Source of the DNA: an uncultured Prevotella sp.
GTDB taxonomy: Bacteria > Bacteroidota > Bacteroidia > Bacteroidales > Bacteroidaceae
DNA: 63,403 nucleotides
Assembly (NCBI GenBank): GCA_946405145.1
Contig: CAMJGE010000003.1
Coordinates: 1-63,403, forward strand
Direction: 5' to 3'
The notes under the pieces are model-generated. The model was not told the DNA's origin and ran no database searches. It worked only from the letters and a program-made list of their open reading frames with translations. Both the position numbers and the translations under genes were made by a program. Positions 51,587-60,697 of this stretch are shown in pieces; position 1 is the first letter of the stretch, and each line of letters opens with the position of its first letter.

Positions 51587-53494
51587 TTAATCAAGAGCCT
51601 CAATGTACTCGTATAGCTTCTTGTAAAAAGGATGGCGTGTCATTGTAGAGGCATCGCCAAGAATAATCAATTTCATTCTGGCACGGGTAATGGCCACATT
51701 CATACGGCGCAAGTCACGCAGGAAACCAATCTGTCCATCGTCGTTGGCTCTTACTAATGAAATAAGTATGATGTCGCGTTCCTGACCTTGGAAACCATCC
51801 ACGGTATTCACACTGATAAGGTGGCGGTATGGCTTGAAGAATTCTTTGTTCTTCACAAGCCTGCGCAAATATTGTACCTGAGCACGATAGGGAGAGATGA
51901 CGCCGACATCCAATCGCTCGTCGAGAATACGTGTCTTACCAATCTTCTCGAAATACTGCTCCAAGACCAGAAGTGTCAATTCGGCTTCAGCCTTGTTGAT
52001 GCGGCCGAAGCTCTCGCCTACAAAGGTCTCTTTAAAGGAGAAATTGCTATCTTCTGGAAGCTCAAATTGTGAGGTGTCGATCCAAGTCATGGGTATGTCG
52101 AGGTCGAGGATGCTCCTGAACTTGACTTCTGGTGCACTCTCCACCTGATTACCATAAAACCAATCGGAGGAGAAACGCATGATTTCCTCGTTCATCCGGT
52201 ATTGCATCTTCAACAAAGTTACCACTTCAGGTTTATTTTCCACAATCCGCTCCATAAGTGTCTTTCCCAGTCCGGCCTTCATTGCGGCAAAGCTTTTAAT
52301 GGTTGGCGGCAATTGACAGTGGTCACCAGCCAAAATAACACGTGACGCCCGGCGAATAGGAATCCAACAAGCTGCTTCAAGAGCTTGAGCTGCCTCGTCA
52401 ATAAACACGCTTCCAAACTTTTGTCTTTCAAGTAAGCGGTTGGCAGAGCCAACAAGCGTACAGGCAATCACACGGGCTTCACTGAAAAGTTGGGCATTGA
52501 TGCGCACTTCAAGTTCTGTGGCCCGTTCTTTAAGGCGTTCAAGTTTCTGGTGGTATTTGTCGTCTCGATGTTTTCGTTGGGCACGTAGCTGGCGAATCGC
52601 CTTTCGGATGGCCCATAGTAGGTCGTAATCAGGATGTGATTCGAAGCGGCGCTCGTAAGTGAAAGAGAGCATCTTGTCGTTTACGCGGGTTGGGTTGCCA
52701 ATACGTAACACGTTGATGCCGCGATCTACCAGTTTCTCTGAAATCCAATCTACTGCCATATTACTCTGTGCACAAACCAGTACCTGGTTTTCCCGTCGCA
52801 GTGTCTCATAGATGGCCTCTACAAGGGTCGTTGTCTTACCCGTTCCTGGAGGACCGTGGACAATGGCTACGTCTTTTGCCCGTAACACCTTGTTCACAGC
52901 CTCTTCCTGAGTACTATTCAGGTAAGAGAAGCGGATGGGGGCGAAACTATAAGTCTCTGCCTGTTGATGCGAATAAAATAGGTCGCGAAGATAACCTAAA
53001 CGCCCCTTAGCTTTCATTACGCGGTCGAGAGCATCAAACATCATTTTGTAACTGGTCTCATCGAAGAAAAGCTGTACACCAACATTCTCAGCGCTCTGCA
53101 CATCAATGAACTGTCCGTTATCAGGAATGGCAATGACCATCCTGTCGCCATCGACATAGCTTACTGTAGCAGTGAAGGGGAAATAGTGGATGCTAGTAGT
53201 GATAGTCTGACTAGGTTGGCTAGAAAAGAAAGCCACAGGCTTACCGAACTCAAAGTTGTGCTCAATCTCTTCGTCACCTTGGCGGAACACTTCTACTACT
53301 AGTTGGTTCAGTGAATTAAAATAGCTTTTTCCTATCTTAAGAGGGTACCACGCATCACCACGTTTCACCTTCCGCTGCAGTCCCATTTCTTCAGTCTGCT
53401 TGCGGAAGGCTTCCTTTTCAGCCTGGTACTCCATCTGGAGTAATAGTCGTTGCTGTTGGAGTGCCAAAATGGGCGAAACTTGCTGATTTTCCAT
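51587..53494 (-). CDS. Superfamily 1 helicase, UPF1/IGHMBP2-like
   Basis: A 635-residue DNA/RNA helicase. The N-terminal beta-barrel-containing region (about 40-185) precedes the motor core. The Q-motif region is NSTQEEAVNKVL and Walker A is GPPGTGKTT (214-222). Walker B is FIDEAAQA. QYRMNEEIM, VISPYRAQVQYLRR, NTVDGFQGQERDIILISLVRAN and MNVAITRARMKLIILG are motifs III to VI of the UPF1-like group. A frame to 53506 is open, but it overlaps the -7 box, so the ATG at 53494 is chosen. Residues 91-102 are encoded by a 9-bp CTAG array. The role is unknown; homologues unwind 5'-3' on DNA or RNA. Confidence 0.92.
   Translation of the reverse strand: MENQQVSPILALQQQRLLLQMEYQAEKEAFRKQTEEMGLQRKVKRGDAWYPLKIGKSYFNSLNQLVVEVFRQGDEEIEHNFEFGKPVAFFSSQPSQTITTSIHYFPFTATVSYVDGDRMVIAIPDNGQFIDVQSAENVGVQLFFDETSYKMMFDALDRVMKAKGRLGYLRDLFYSHQQAETYSFAPIRFSYLNSTQEEAVNKVLRAKDVAIVHGPPGTGKTTTLVEAIYETLRRENQVLVCAQSNMAVDWISEKLVDRGINVLRIGNPTRVNDKMLSFTYERRFESHPDYDLLWAIRKAIRQLRAQRKHRDDKYHQKLERLKERATELEVRINAQLFSEARVIACTLVGSANRLLERQKFGSVFIDEAAQALEAACWIPIRRASRVILAGDHCQLPPTIKSFAAMKAGLGKTLMERIVENKPEVVTLLKMQYRMNEEIMRFSSDWFYGNQVESAPEVKFRSILDLDIPMTWIDTSQFELPEDSNFSFKETFVGESFGRINKAEAELTLLVLEQYFEKIGKTRILDERLDVGVISPYRAQVQYLRRLVKNKEFFKPYRHLISVNTVDGFQGQERDIILISLVRANDDGQIGFLRDLRRMNVAITRARMKLIILGDASTMTRHPFYKKLYEYIEALD
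53190..53232 (-). repeat. In-frame 9-bp CTAG array in the helicase gene
   Basis: CTAG at 53193, 53211 and 53220, with ATAG at 53202, gives a strict 9-bp period. On the coding strand the units TCT-AGC-CAA, CCT-AGT-CAG, ACT-ATC-ACT and ACT-AGC-ATC encode S-S-Q, P-S-Q, T-I-T, T-S-I. The codon phase is the same as in the arrays at 25175 and 55493. Confidence 0.75.
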
Positions 53495-53503
53495 AATTGC
53501 CTG

Positions 53504-53511
53504 CAAAGTTA
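53504..53511 (-). promoter_or_regulatory. -7 box of the helicase gene
   Basis: TAACTTTG on the minus strand ends 9 bases before the ATG at 53494, so the leader is only a few bases. Confidence 0.6.
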
Positions 53512-53561
53512 GGCATAATTTTAAACATAAGTAAATAAGAATAGATTTTTTATGCTTCTTT

Positions 53562-53593
53562 TGTTCTTTTGTCGAAAAAATAGATTAATTTTG
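53562..53593 (+). promoter_or_regulatory. Promoter of the pyridoxamine-kinase gene
   Basis: TTTG (53562-53565), 20 bases, then TAATTTTG (53586-53593). The -7 box ends 8 bases before the ATG at 53602, implying a nearly leaderless transcript. Confidence 0.75.
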
Positions 53594-53601
53594 CAGCCGA
53601 A

Positions 53602-54441
53602 ATGAAACAAATACTGTTAATTAACGATGTTGTAGGTTATGGTAAAGTGGGAATGGGTGCTATGCTTCCCATCCTTTCTTACTTGGGTATACCTACTTAC
53701 AGTCTGCCAACGGCTCTTGTGTCGAATACACTCGATTACGGAAAGTTTAACATTCAGGATACCTATGAATATATGAAAGGTACGTTACCTGTATGGAAAG
53801 AGCTGGGTTTCTCATTTGATGCGATTTGCACAGGTCTGATGTTCAGCGATGAACAGGCCAAACTTGTGGCAGACTATTGTGAAGAACAGGGGAAAAATGG
53901 CACAACAGTATTTGTCGATCCGATTCTTGGTGATGGTGGGCGACTTTATAACGGTGTGACCGAGCATCAGGTGGAATTGATGCGCAAGATGGTTTCGGTG
54001 GCTCATCTGACTTTCCCAAATTACACAGAGGCATGTTACCTGACAGGTACCCGTATCAAGATGGATGGTATCAGTTGGGAAGAGGCTGGCGATTTGCTCG
54101 ATGATTTAAGAGAAATCGGCTGTAAGTCTGCACTGGTTACCAGTTGTAAGATCGACGGACATAATTCTGTGGCGGGCTATAATCATTTCGATGATAGTTA
54201 CTTTCATTTAGATTATCATGAAATTCCAGGGCTCTTTCATGGTACTGGTGATATTTTCTCAGCTGTTCTTATCGGTCATCTGCTGAATGGGGAGTCACTA
54301 AAGAGTAGTACACGTCAGGCTATGGATACTGTTTTCCGTATGATTGACCATTATCGTGATACTGATGATAAAAATCGAGGCATCCCCGTAGAGAAATGCC
54401 TCGACTTGCTATCTTTAGAAAATGATTTTCGAGAGCGGTAA
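53602..54441 (+). CDS. Pyridoxamine/pyridoxal kinase (PdxY-like)
   Basis: A 279-residue ribokinase-fold enzyme of the vitamin B6 salvage pathway that phosphorylates pyridoxal or pyridoxamine with ATP. The N-terminal LLINDVVGYGKVGMGAMLPILSYLG is a family signature. FVDPILGDGGRLYNG and the catalytic GTGD (214-217, HGTGDIFSAVLIG) follow. Pyridoxal kinases and hydroxymethylpyrimidine kinases are related, but the N-terminal pattern fits the PdxY-like group. The C-terminal coding end overlaps the convergent cytidylate-kinase-like gene by 27 bases. Confidence 0.88.
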   Translation: MKQILLINDVVGYGKVGMGAMLPILSYLGIPTYSLPTALVSNTLDYGKFNIQDTYEYMKGTLPVWKELGFSFDAICTGLMFSDEQAKLVADYCEEQGKNGTTVFVDPILGDGGRLYNGVTEHQVELMRKMVSVAHLTFPNYTEACYLTGTRIKMDGISWEEAGDLLDDLREIGCKSALVTSCKIDGHNSVAGYNHFDDSYFHLDYHEIPGLFHGTGDIFSAVLIGHLLNGESLKSSTRQAMDTVFRMIDHYRDTDDKNRGIPVEKCLDLLSLENDFRER

Positions 54442-55077
54442 GTCCAGATAAAGGATAATCATTTCTACAATCTCATCCTCTGAGTGGTTATCGGCATTAA
54501 TGACAAGGTCGTAATTGCGGGTGTCATAACGTGAAGAGTTTGTGTACTTCTTGACATAGTTCTCACGTGACTCGTCCACTTTCTTGATAATGGCCTCGGC
54601 TTTCTCTGCTGTAACATTCTGTTTTTGCATCACTCTTTCTATGCGTCGTTCCATGGATGCCTGAATCAAGATACTCAAATGGTTGGGGTGATCACGGAAG
54701 ATATAGAAGCCACTACGGCCTGCGATCACACATGAACCGTCGGCAGCAATACCTTTCAGGATCTCCGTCTCTGCCTTGAAGATGTCGTCGGTAATCAGGA
54801 AGTCGGGCATGGAGGCATAGTCTGGGACGATACGGGGAGCCACGTAATTAGGCATCATCATGATGCTACGTTTGAATTCAGCCCACCAGTTGTGCTCCTG
54901 TCCTTTCAGTCGCTCGATCTCCTCTGTGGTGAGACCATACTTCTTCTTCAACTCCTGGATGAGTGCCTTGTCATAGAAAGGCACCTCAAGCCGTTTGGCC
55001 AGTTTCTCACCGACCGTTCTACCGCCGGAACCCAGTTCACGGTTGATCGTTATCACGAAAATCTCGTCCTGTTTCAT
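54415..55077 (-). CDS. Cytidylate-kinase-like protein
   Basis: A 220-residue P-loop protein of the cytidylate-kinase-like family. The phosphate-binding loop is RELGSGGRTVGEKLAKRL (P-loop about 15-23, in which glycine-rich GSGGRT replaces the classical GxxGxGKT). CVIAGRSGFYIFRDHPNHLSILIQA and KYTNSSRYDTRNYDLVINAD are characteristic. It is a paralogue of Cmk rather than the housekeeping enzyme, and the substrate is not established. Its last codons overlap the end of the pyridoxamine kinase gene on the opposite strand. Confidence 0.82.
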   Translation of the reverse strand: MKQDEIFVITINRELGSGGRTVGEKLAKRLEVPFYDKALIQELKKKYGLTTEEIERLKGQEHNWWAEFKRSIMMMPNYVAPRIVPDYASMPDFLITDDIFKAETEILKGIAADGSCVIAGRSGFYIFRDHPNHLSILIQASMERRIERVMQKQNVTAEKAEAIIKKVDESRENYVKKYTNSSRYDTRNYDLVINADNHSEDEIVEMIILYLDLPLSKIIF

Positions 55078-55100
55078 TCTGTTTGATGGTTAGTACTCTG

Positions 55101-55108
55101 CAAAGGTA
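55101..55108 (-). promoter_or_regulatory. -7 box of the cytidylate-kinase-like gene
   Basis: TACCTTTG on the minus strand, 23 bases before the ATG at 55077. No good -33 element. Confidence 0.55.
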
Positions 55109-55147
55109 AGCATTAATTCTGAATCAACGTACATTTTGAGGTAGAAA

Positions 55148-55179
55148 TTTGCAAATTTAAGGAAAAGTTTGTATCTTTG
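55148..55179 (+). promoter_or_regulatory. Promoter of the RluA-type gene
   Basis: TTTG (55148-55151), 20 bases, then TATCTTTG (55172-55179). The box ends only 7 bases before the only plausible ATG (55187), so the mRNA is probably leaderless. Confidence 0.8.
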
Positions 55180-55186
55180 CCCAATC

Positions 55187-56536
55187 ATGACATGTGTTCA
55201 TCCTTTGAAAACAGACTTGCCGAAGCCCGCGTATTTCACGGATCCTTTCTGCTACGAGCCTCACCCGTTGTGCCTGTTGGCGGCGGAGGAGGTGAAGCAG
55301 GAGATAGCCCGCATCAATCCCTCAGAAGGGAAGATGTTCGGAGTGCTGGTGGTGGAGTCGGCAGAAGGCATAGCTTTCTTAGCGGCCTACTCTGGTCTGT
55401 TGGAGGGACGTAACGACTGGCCGTATTTCGTTCCGTCTGTTTTTGATGCCCAGCAGCCTGATGGCTATTTCAAGACAAAGGAACGCGAGATATCTAGGAT
55501 TTCTAGAACGACTAGTGATTCTATGAAATCTAAGGAGATGTCACAGGAACTCCAGACATGGCTTTTTCATCAATATCAGCTGTTGAACGGGCGCGGTGAG
55601 GTGAAGGATCTAGTTGAAATATGGCAGGACTATCATTGCTCAGCCCGCATCCGAAGCAGATATCCGTTACCTCCAGGTGGTACGGGCGACTGTTGTGCAC
55701 CGAAACTCCTGCAATACGCTTATCTTCAGCATCTGACTCCCGTCTGCATGGCAGAGTTTTGGTGGGGTGATTCGCCCAGGAGTCTGATCAGGCATCATGG
55801 GCATTTCTATCCTGCCTGTCGTGGAAAATGTAAGCCTGTATTGACATGGATGTTACAGGGACTCAATGTCGATCCGCATCCGGAAATAGGCAATGCGACC
55901 CGACAGAAACCTGAAATGATCTATGAAGATGAGTCTTTAGCTGTGCTCTTTAAACCTGCTGGTATGCTGAGTGTTCCTGGTAAGATCGGCGACTATTCCG
56001 TAGCCACCTGGGCACAGTTACAGTGGCCGGAGGCGCTATTGTGTCATCGGCTCGATATGCTGACATCGGGAATTATCGTGGTAGGTAAGACGATGGAGGC
56101 TTATCAGCATCTGCAGATACAGTTTTCCGACAGGACGGTCAAGAAGAAATACCTTGCCATCGTGGAGGGTACGCCTGCGAAGGAACATGGCATCATCGAT
56201 GTGCCCCTGGCATCCGACCCGATGAACCGTCCTCTTCAGGTGGTTGACCATGAGAAGGGTAAGCGCGCTATCACAGAATTTCGTGTATTGCAGGCTGGTC
56301 AACATAGTCTGTTGGCGCTCTATCCCCATACGGGGCGCACCCATCAGCTACGTATGCATTGTGCCCATCCAGAAGGGTTGGGTTGTCCGATAGTGGGTGA
56401 TGAACTCTATGGTGAGAAAGCCGAGCGTCTCTATCTGCAGGCGCAAGCCATCACCTTCGTCCATCCTGTAACAGAAAAGCGGATGCATTTTGAGCTGCCC
56501 TATCCATTTGAACATTTTTTATCTTATCAATATTAA
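55187..56536 (+). CDS. RluA-family pseudouridine synthase with N-terminal extension
   Basis: A 449-residue RNA-modifying enzyme. The C-terminal half (about 240-449) is an RluA-type catalytic domain with the active-site motif HRLDMLTSG (catalytic Asp290). KKKYLAIVEG and HTGRTHQLRMHCAHPEGLG are also characteristic. The N-terminal half is an accessory region with GDCCAPKLLQYAYLQHL and FYPACRGKCKPVL, which may bind a metal through its cysteines. Similar extensions are seen in Bacteroidetes homologues. Residues 103-117 come from a 9-bp CTAG array and look like an insertion. The target RNA position (rRNA or tRNA) cannot be told from sequence. Confidence 0.9.
   Translation: MTCVHPLKTDLPKPAYFTDPFCYEPHPLCLLAAEEVKQEIARINPSEGKMFGVLVVESAEGIAFLAAYSGLLEGRNDWPYFVPSVFDAQQPDGYFKTKEREISRISRTTSDSMKSKEMSQELQTWLFHQYQLLNGRGEVKDLVEIWQDYHCSARIRSRYPLPPGGTGDCCAPKLLQYAYLQHLTPVCMAEFWWGDSPRSLIRHHGHFYPACRGKCKPVLTWMLQGLNVDPHPEIGNATRQKPEMIYEDESLAVLFKPAGMLSVPGKIGDYSVATWAQLQWPEALLCHRLDMLTSGIIVVGKTMEAYQHLQIQFSDRTVKKKYLAIVEGTPAKEHGIIDVPLASDPMNRPLQVVDHEKGKRAITEFRVLQAGQHSLLALYPHTGRTHQLRMHCAHPEGLGCPIVGDELYGEKAERLYLQAQAITFVHPVTEKRMHFELPYPFEHFLSYQY
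55493..55537 (+). repeat. In-frame 9-bp CTAG array in the RluA-type gene
   Basis: CTAG occurs at 55494, 55503 and 55512, and degraded copies (CTAT, CTAA) continue the period at 55521 and 55530. Codons TCT-AGG-ATT, TCT-AGA-ACG, ACT-AGT-GAT, TCT-ATG-AAA and TCT-AAG-GAG encode S-R-I, S-R-T, T-S-D, S-M-K, S-K-E. Confidence 0.8.
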
Positions 56537-56556
56537 CTCTCAAAACAAAAAAAGTT

Positions 56557-56862
56557 ATGGTTAAGCACATCATCCTCTGGACACTGAATCCAGAACTCTC
56601 TGAGGAAGAGAAGAAACAAGTAAAGGCTGGTATCAAGGCTGGTTTGGAATCACTCGTAGGCAAGGTGCCCGGACTCATCGATGTAAAGGTACATATAGAT
56701 GGCCGTTTAGCTTCATCAAATGCCGACGTGATGCTCGACAGTACCCTTGAGAGCGAAGAAGCATTGAAGGGTTATGCTGTTCATCCTGAGCACGTAGCTG
56801 TAGCCAACGGCAAAGTCCGCCCCTATACCGTACAGCGCAGCTGTCTCGACTTCGAAATCTAA
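56557..56862 (+). CDS. Dabb-family (stress-responsive alpha/beta barrel) protein
   Basis: A 101-residue protein that fits the Dabb domain, a small ferredoxin-like dimer. The start MVKHIILWTLNPELSEEEKKQVKAG and the middle LVGKVPGLIDVKVHID are typical, and the end has the conserved YAVHPEHVAVANGKVRPY. Members range from stress-induced proteins to polyketide cyclases; no catalytic role can be assigned here. It follows the RluA-type gene by 20 bases and is probably co-transcribed. A hairpin terminator follows. Confidence 0.85.
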   Translation: MVKHIILWTLNPELSEEEKKQVKAGIKAGLESLVGKVPGLIDVKVHIDGRLASSNADVMLDSTLESEEALKGYAVHPEHVAVANGKVRPYTVQRSCLDFEI

Positions 56863-56868
56863 AAACAA

Positions 56869-56896
56869 GAAAGCCCCGCCAATCGGCGAGGCTTTC
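56869..56896. terminator. Terminator between convergent genes
   Basis: GAAAGCCCCGCC pairs with GGCGAGGCTTTC around a 4-base AATC loop with one mismatch. A-runs lie on the left and T-rich sequence on the right, so it can serve the Dabb gene and the convergent GGGtGRT gene. Confidence 0.85.
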
Positions 56897-56915
56897 ATCT
56901 TAATATTTCAAGAAT

Positions 56916-57932
56916 TTACTTCTTGTTGATAGCCAGGTCGATAGCAACGGCTACAGATACAGTAGCACCTACCATCGGGTTGTTACCCATACCCAGGAAG
57001 CCCATCATCTCTACGTGAGCAGGTACTGAAGAAGAACCTGCGAACTGAGCGTCAGAGTGCATACGGCCCAGGGTGTCAGTCATACCATAAGAAGCAGGAC
57101 CGGCAGCCATATTATCTGGGTGCAGGGTACGACCGGTACCACCACCAGAAGCTACTGAGAAGTAAGGCTTGCCAGCGAGCACGCGCTCCTTCTTATAGGT
57201 ACCAGCTACGGGATGCTGGAAACGGGTTGGGTTGGTAGAGTTACCAGTGATAGAAACGTCAACGTTCTCCTTCCACAGGATAGCTACACCCTCGCGCACG
57301 TCGTCGGCACCATAGCACTTAACCTTCAGACGGTTAGGATTGTTACCATAAGGAACCTCCTTAACCACATTCAGATCGCCAGTGAAGTAGTCGAACTTGG
57401 TCTGTACGTATGTGAAACCGTTGATACGGCTGATGATCTGGGCAGCATCCTTACCAAGACCGTTCAGGATAACACGAAGTGGCTTCTTACGAACCTTATT
57501 GGCCATCTCGGCAATCTTGATGGCGCCCTCGGCAGCAGCGAAACTCTCGTGACCAGCCAGGAAAGCGAAGCACTCTGTCTCCTCGCGGAGCAGACGAGCG
57601 GCGAGGTTACCGTGACCGATACCTACCTTACGATCGTCGGCTACTGATCCGGGGATACAGAAGCTCTGCAGACCGATACCGATGGCCTCAGCAGCCTCGG
57701 CAGCTGTCTTCACACCTTTCTTGATGGCGATAGCAGCACCACAAACGTATGCCCACTTAGCATTCTCGAAGCAGATGAGCTGAGTGTCCTCACACATCTG
57801 GTATGGATCGATACCTGCTTTTTCACAAATCTCATTGGCCTCCTCAATACTGTTGATGCCATTCTCCTTCAGAGCAGCAAGAACCTGGTTGATACGGCGC
57901 TCCTGACTCTCAAACTGTACTTTTCTAATCAT
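56916..57932 (-). CDS. GGGtGRT protein
   Basis: A 338-residue protein of the conserved family named for its GGGTGRT motif, found here in SVASGGGTGRTLHPDN at about 263-278. Other conserved features are an N-terminal helical region (QERRINQVLAALKENGI), GVGIGHGNLAARLL and a glycine-rich end (GMGNNPMVGATVSVAVAIDLA). It has no signal peptide. It is always expected next to a NifU-like scaffold protein, as here (14-base gap). The biochemical function is not known; a link to iron-sulphur or redox metabolism in anaerobes is plausible. Confidence 0.9.
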   Translation of the reverse strand: MIRKVQFESQERRINQVLAALKENGINSIEEANEICEKAGIDPYQMCEDTQLICFENAKWAYVCGAAIAIKKGVKTAAEAAEAIGIGLQSFCIPGSVADDRKVGIGHGNLAARLLREETECFAFLAGHESFAAAEGAIKIAEMANKVRKKPLRVILNGLGKDAAQIISRINGFTYVQTKFDYFTGDLNVVKEVPYGNNPNRLKVKCYGADDVREGVAILWKENVDVSITGNSTNPTRFQHPVAGTYKKERVLAGKPYFSVASGGGTGRTLHPDNMAAGPASYGMTDTLGRMHSDAQFAGSSSVPAHVEMMGFLGMGNNPMVGATVSVAVAIDLAINKK

Positions 57933-57946
57933 AGTCGTATCCTCCT

Positions 57947-58648
57947 TTATTCTTTACGTGGGTCAATAGCCTTAACTGCACCCTGCTCCTCGCTTGTGCG
58001 ACCATAAGAGCCGGTGAACTTCTTCAGAGCCTCATTGGCATCCATGCCGTTCTTGATAGCCTCCATCATCTTGCCGAGGTGTACATACTCGTAACCACAA
58101 ACCTCGTTGTTGGCATCGAGATACATCTTGGTGATGTAACCCTCGGTGAGTTCAAGATAACGTGTTCCCTTGGCAACAGTACCATAGAGTGTACCAGTCT
58201 GTGAACGAAGACCCTTACCCAGGTCCTCAAGACCAGCACCGATAGCCAGACCACCCTCAGAGAAGGCGCTCTGTGTGCGTCCGTAAACAATCTGCAGGAA
58301 AAGCTCGCGCATAGCGGTGTTGATAGCATCGCAAACGAGGTCGGTATTCAGAGCCTCAAGGATCGTCTTACCTGGCAGAATCTCAGAAGCCATAGCTGCT
58401 GAGTGAGTCATACCGGTACATCCGATGGTCTCTACCAGAGCCTCCTGAATCACACCGTCCTTCACGTTCAGGCTCAGCTTGCAGGCACCCTGCTGAGGTG
58501 CGCACCAGCCAATACCGTGAGTGTAACCAGAGATCTCTTTGATTTCCTTCACTGCTACCCATTTGCCCTCCTCTGGGATTGGTGCAGGTCCATGATAAGC
58601 GCCCTTGCAAACGCTACACATGTTCTCAACTTCTTTAGAATAAATCAT
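57947..58648 (-). CDS. NifU-like iron-sulphur cluster scaffold homologue
   Basis: A 233-residue protein with an IscU/NifU-type fold. It starts with a CxxC (Cys11, Cys14, MCSVCKG) and continues with GWCAPQQGACKLSLNVKDGVIQEALVETIGCTGMTHSAAMASEIL. Cysteines lie at the scaffold positions, and LTEGYITKMYLDAN sits in the C-terminal third. It is the first gene of the two-gene operon with the GGGtGRT protein. It may supply clusters to a specific enzyme rather than be the general Isc/Suf scaffold. Confidence 0.85.
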   Translation of the reverse strand: MIYSKEVENMCSVCKGAYHGPAPIPEEGKWVAVKEIKEISGYTHGIGWCAPQQGACKLSLNVKDGVIQEALVETIGCTGMTHSAAMASEILPGKTILEALNTDLVCDAINTAMRELFLQIVYGRTQSAFSEGGLAIGAGLEDLGKGLRSQTGTLYGTVAKGTRYLELTEGYITKMYLDANNEVCGYEYVHLGKMMEAIKNGMDANEALKKFTGSYGRTSEEQGAVKAIDPRKE

Positions 58649-58726
58649 TGATAATAAAATATAAATAAGATGTTAAACAATTGTATTTATTTAGCCATTT
58701 GAATTTTAATCACTATTAGTGGCCTA

Positions 58727-58758
58727 CAAAATTACTCGTTTTTTATGAACATTCCAAG
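58727..58758 (-). promoter_or_regulatory. Promoter of the NifU-like/GGGtGRT operon
   Basis: On the minus strand, CTTG (58755-58758), 20 bases, then TAATTTTG (58727-58734). The leader is about 75 bases and shows no strong structure. Confidence 0.6.
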
Positions 58759-58830
58759 TGTTCTTCTCTCTATTTAGAAATTATTAACATCAAAAATCAG
58801 TTTAGAGTAGAATTTATTCTCCCTTTTTTG

Positions 58831-58838
58831 TATTTTTG
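58831..58838 (+). promoter_or_regulatory. -7 box of the C_GCAxxG_C_C gene
   Basis: TATTTTTG ends 16 bases before the ATG at 58855. No TTTG lies 19-21 bases upstream. Confidence 0.55.
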
Positions 58839-58854
58839 CAACTCAAAATAGCAA

Positions 58855-59346
58855 ATGATGACAAATCAAGAGATAGATAAGAGAGTGGAGCGTGCCGTAG
58901 ATATTTTTATGGCAGGCTATGGCTGTTGCCAAAGTGTAGTGGCGGCGTTTGCTGATTTGTATGGCCTTGACGACACTTTGGCCAAGAAAGTGGCTGCCGG
59001 GTTCGGTGGCGGTGTAGGGCGGATGCGCATGATGTGCGGAGCCGTCTCAGGCATTGTGATGCTCACTGGACTGGATTGCGGTCAGACGGAGGGCAACGAT
59101 CGTGAGGGAAAGTCGGCTTGTTATAAGGTGGTGCAAGAACTGCTGGCGCAGTTTAAGCAGGCCAACGGTAGTTTGATATGTGCAGAGATCTTAGGACTTC
59201 AGGGGCATGAGAAAGCTGTTTGCAGCTATGTGGCTTCAGAGCGCACAAATGAGTATTATAAAAGCCGTCCTTGTGCTGCAAAGGTTGAAAGTGCTGCTCG
59301 CATTTTCGCTGACTATCTCAAACGGAAACAGACTGATAACGATTGA
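58855..59346 (+). CDS. C_GCAxxG_C_C-family putative redox protein
   Basis: A 163-residue cytoplasmic protein of the cysteine-rich family defined by C-GCAxxG-C-C spacing. The segment GYGCCQSVVAAFADLYGLDD is followed by GFGGGVGRMRMMCGAVSGIVMLTGL and later CAEILGLQ and CSYV with a terminal RPCAAKV. The cysteines may bind a metal or do thiol redox chemistry; no partner is known. It lies 22 bases before enolase on the same strand and may be co-transcribed with it. Confidence 0.88.
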   Translation: MMTNQEIDKRVERAVDIFMAGYGCCQSVVAAFADLYGLDDTLAKKVAAGFGGGVGRMRMMCGAVSGIVMLTGLDCGQTEGNDREGKSACYKVVQELLAQFKQANGSLICAEILGLQGHEKAVCSYVASERTNEYYKSRPCAAKVESAARIFADYLKRKQTDND

Positions 59347-59356
59347 TACACATTAA

Positions 59357-60676
<1,320 letters not shown>

Positions 60677-60697
60677 ATGGTATATAATAGAAATCAA

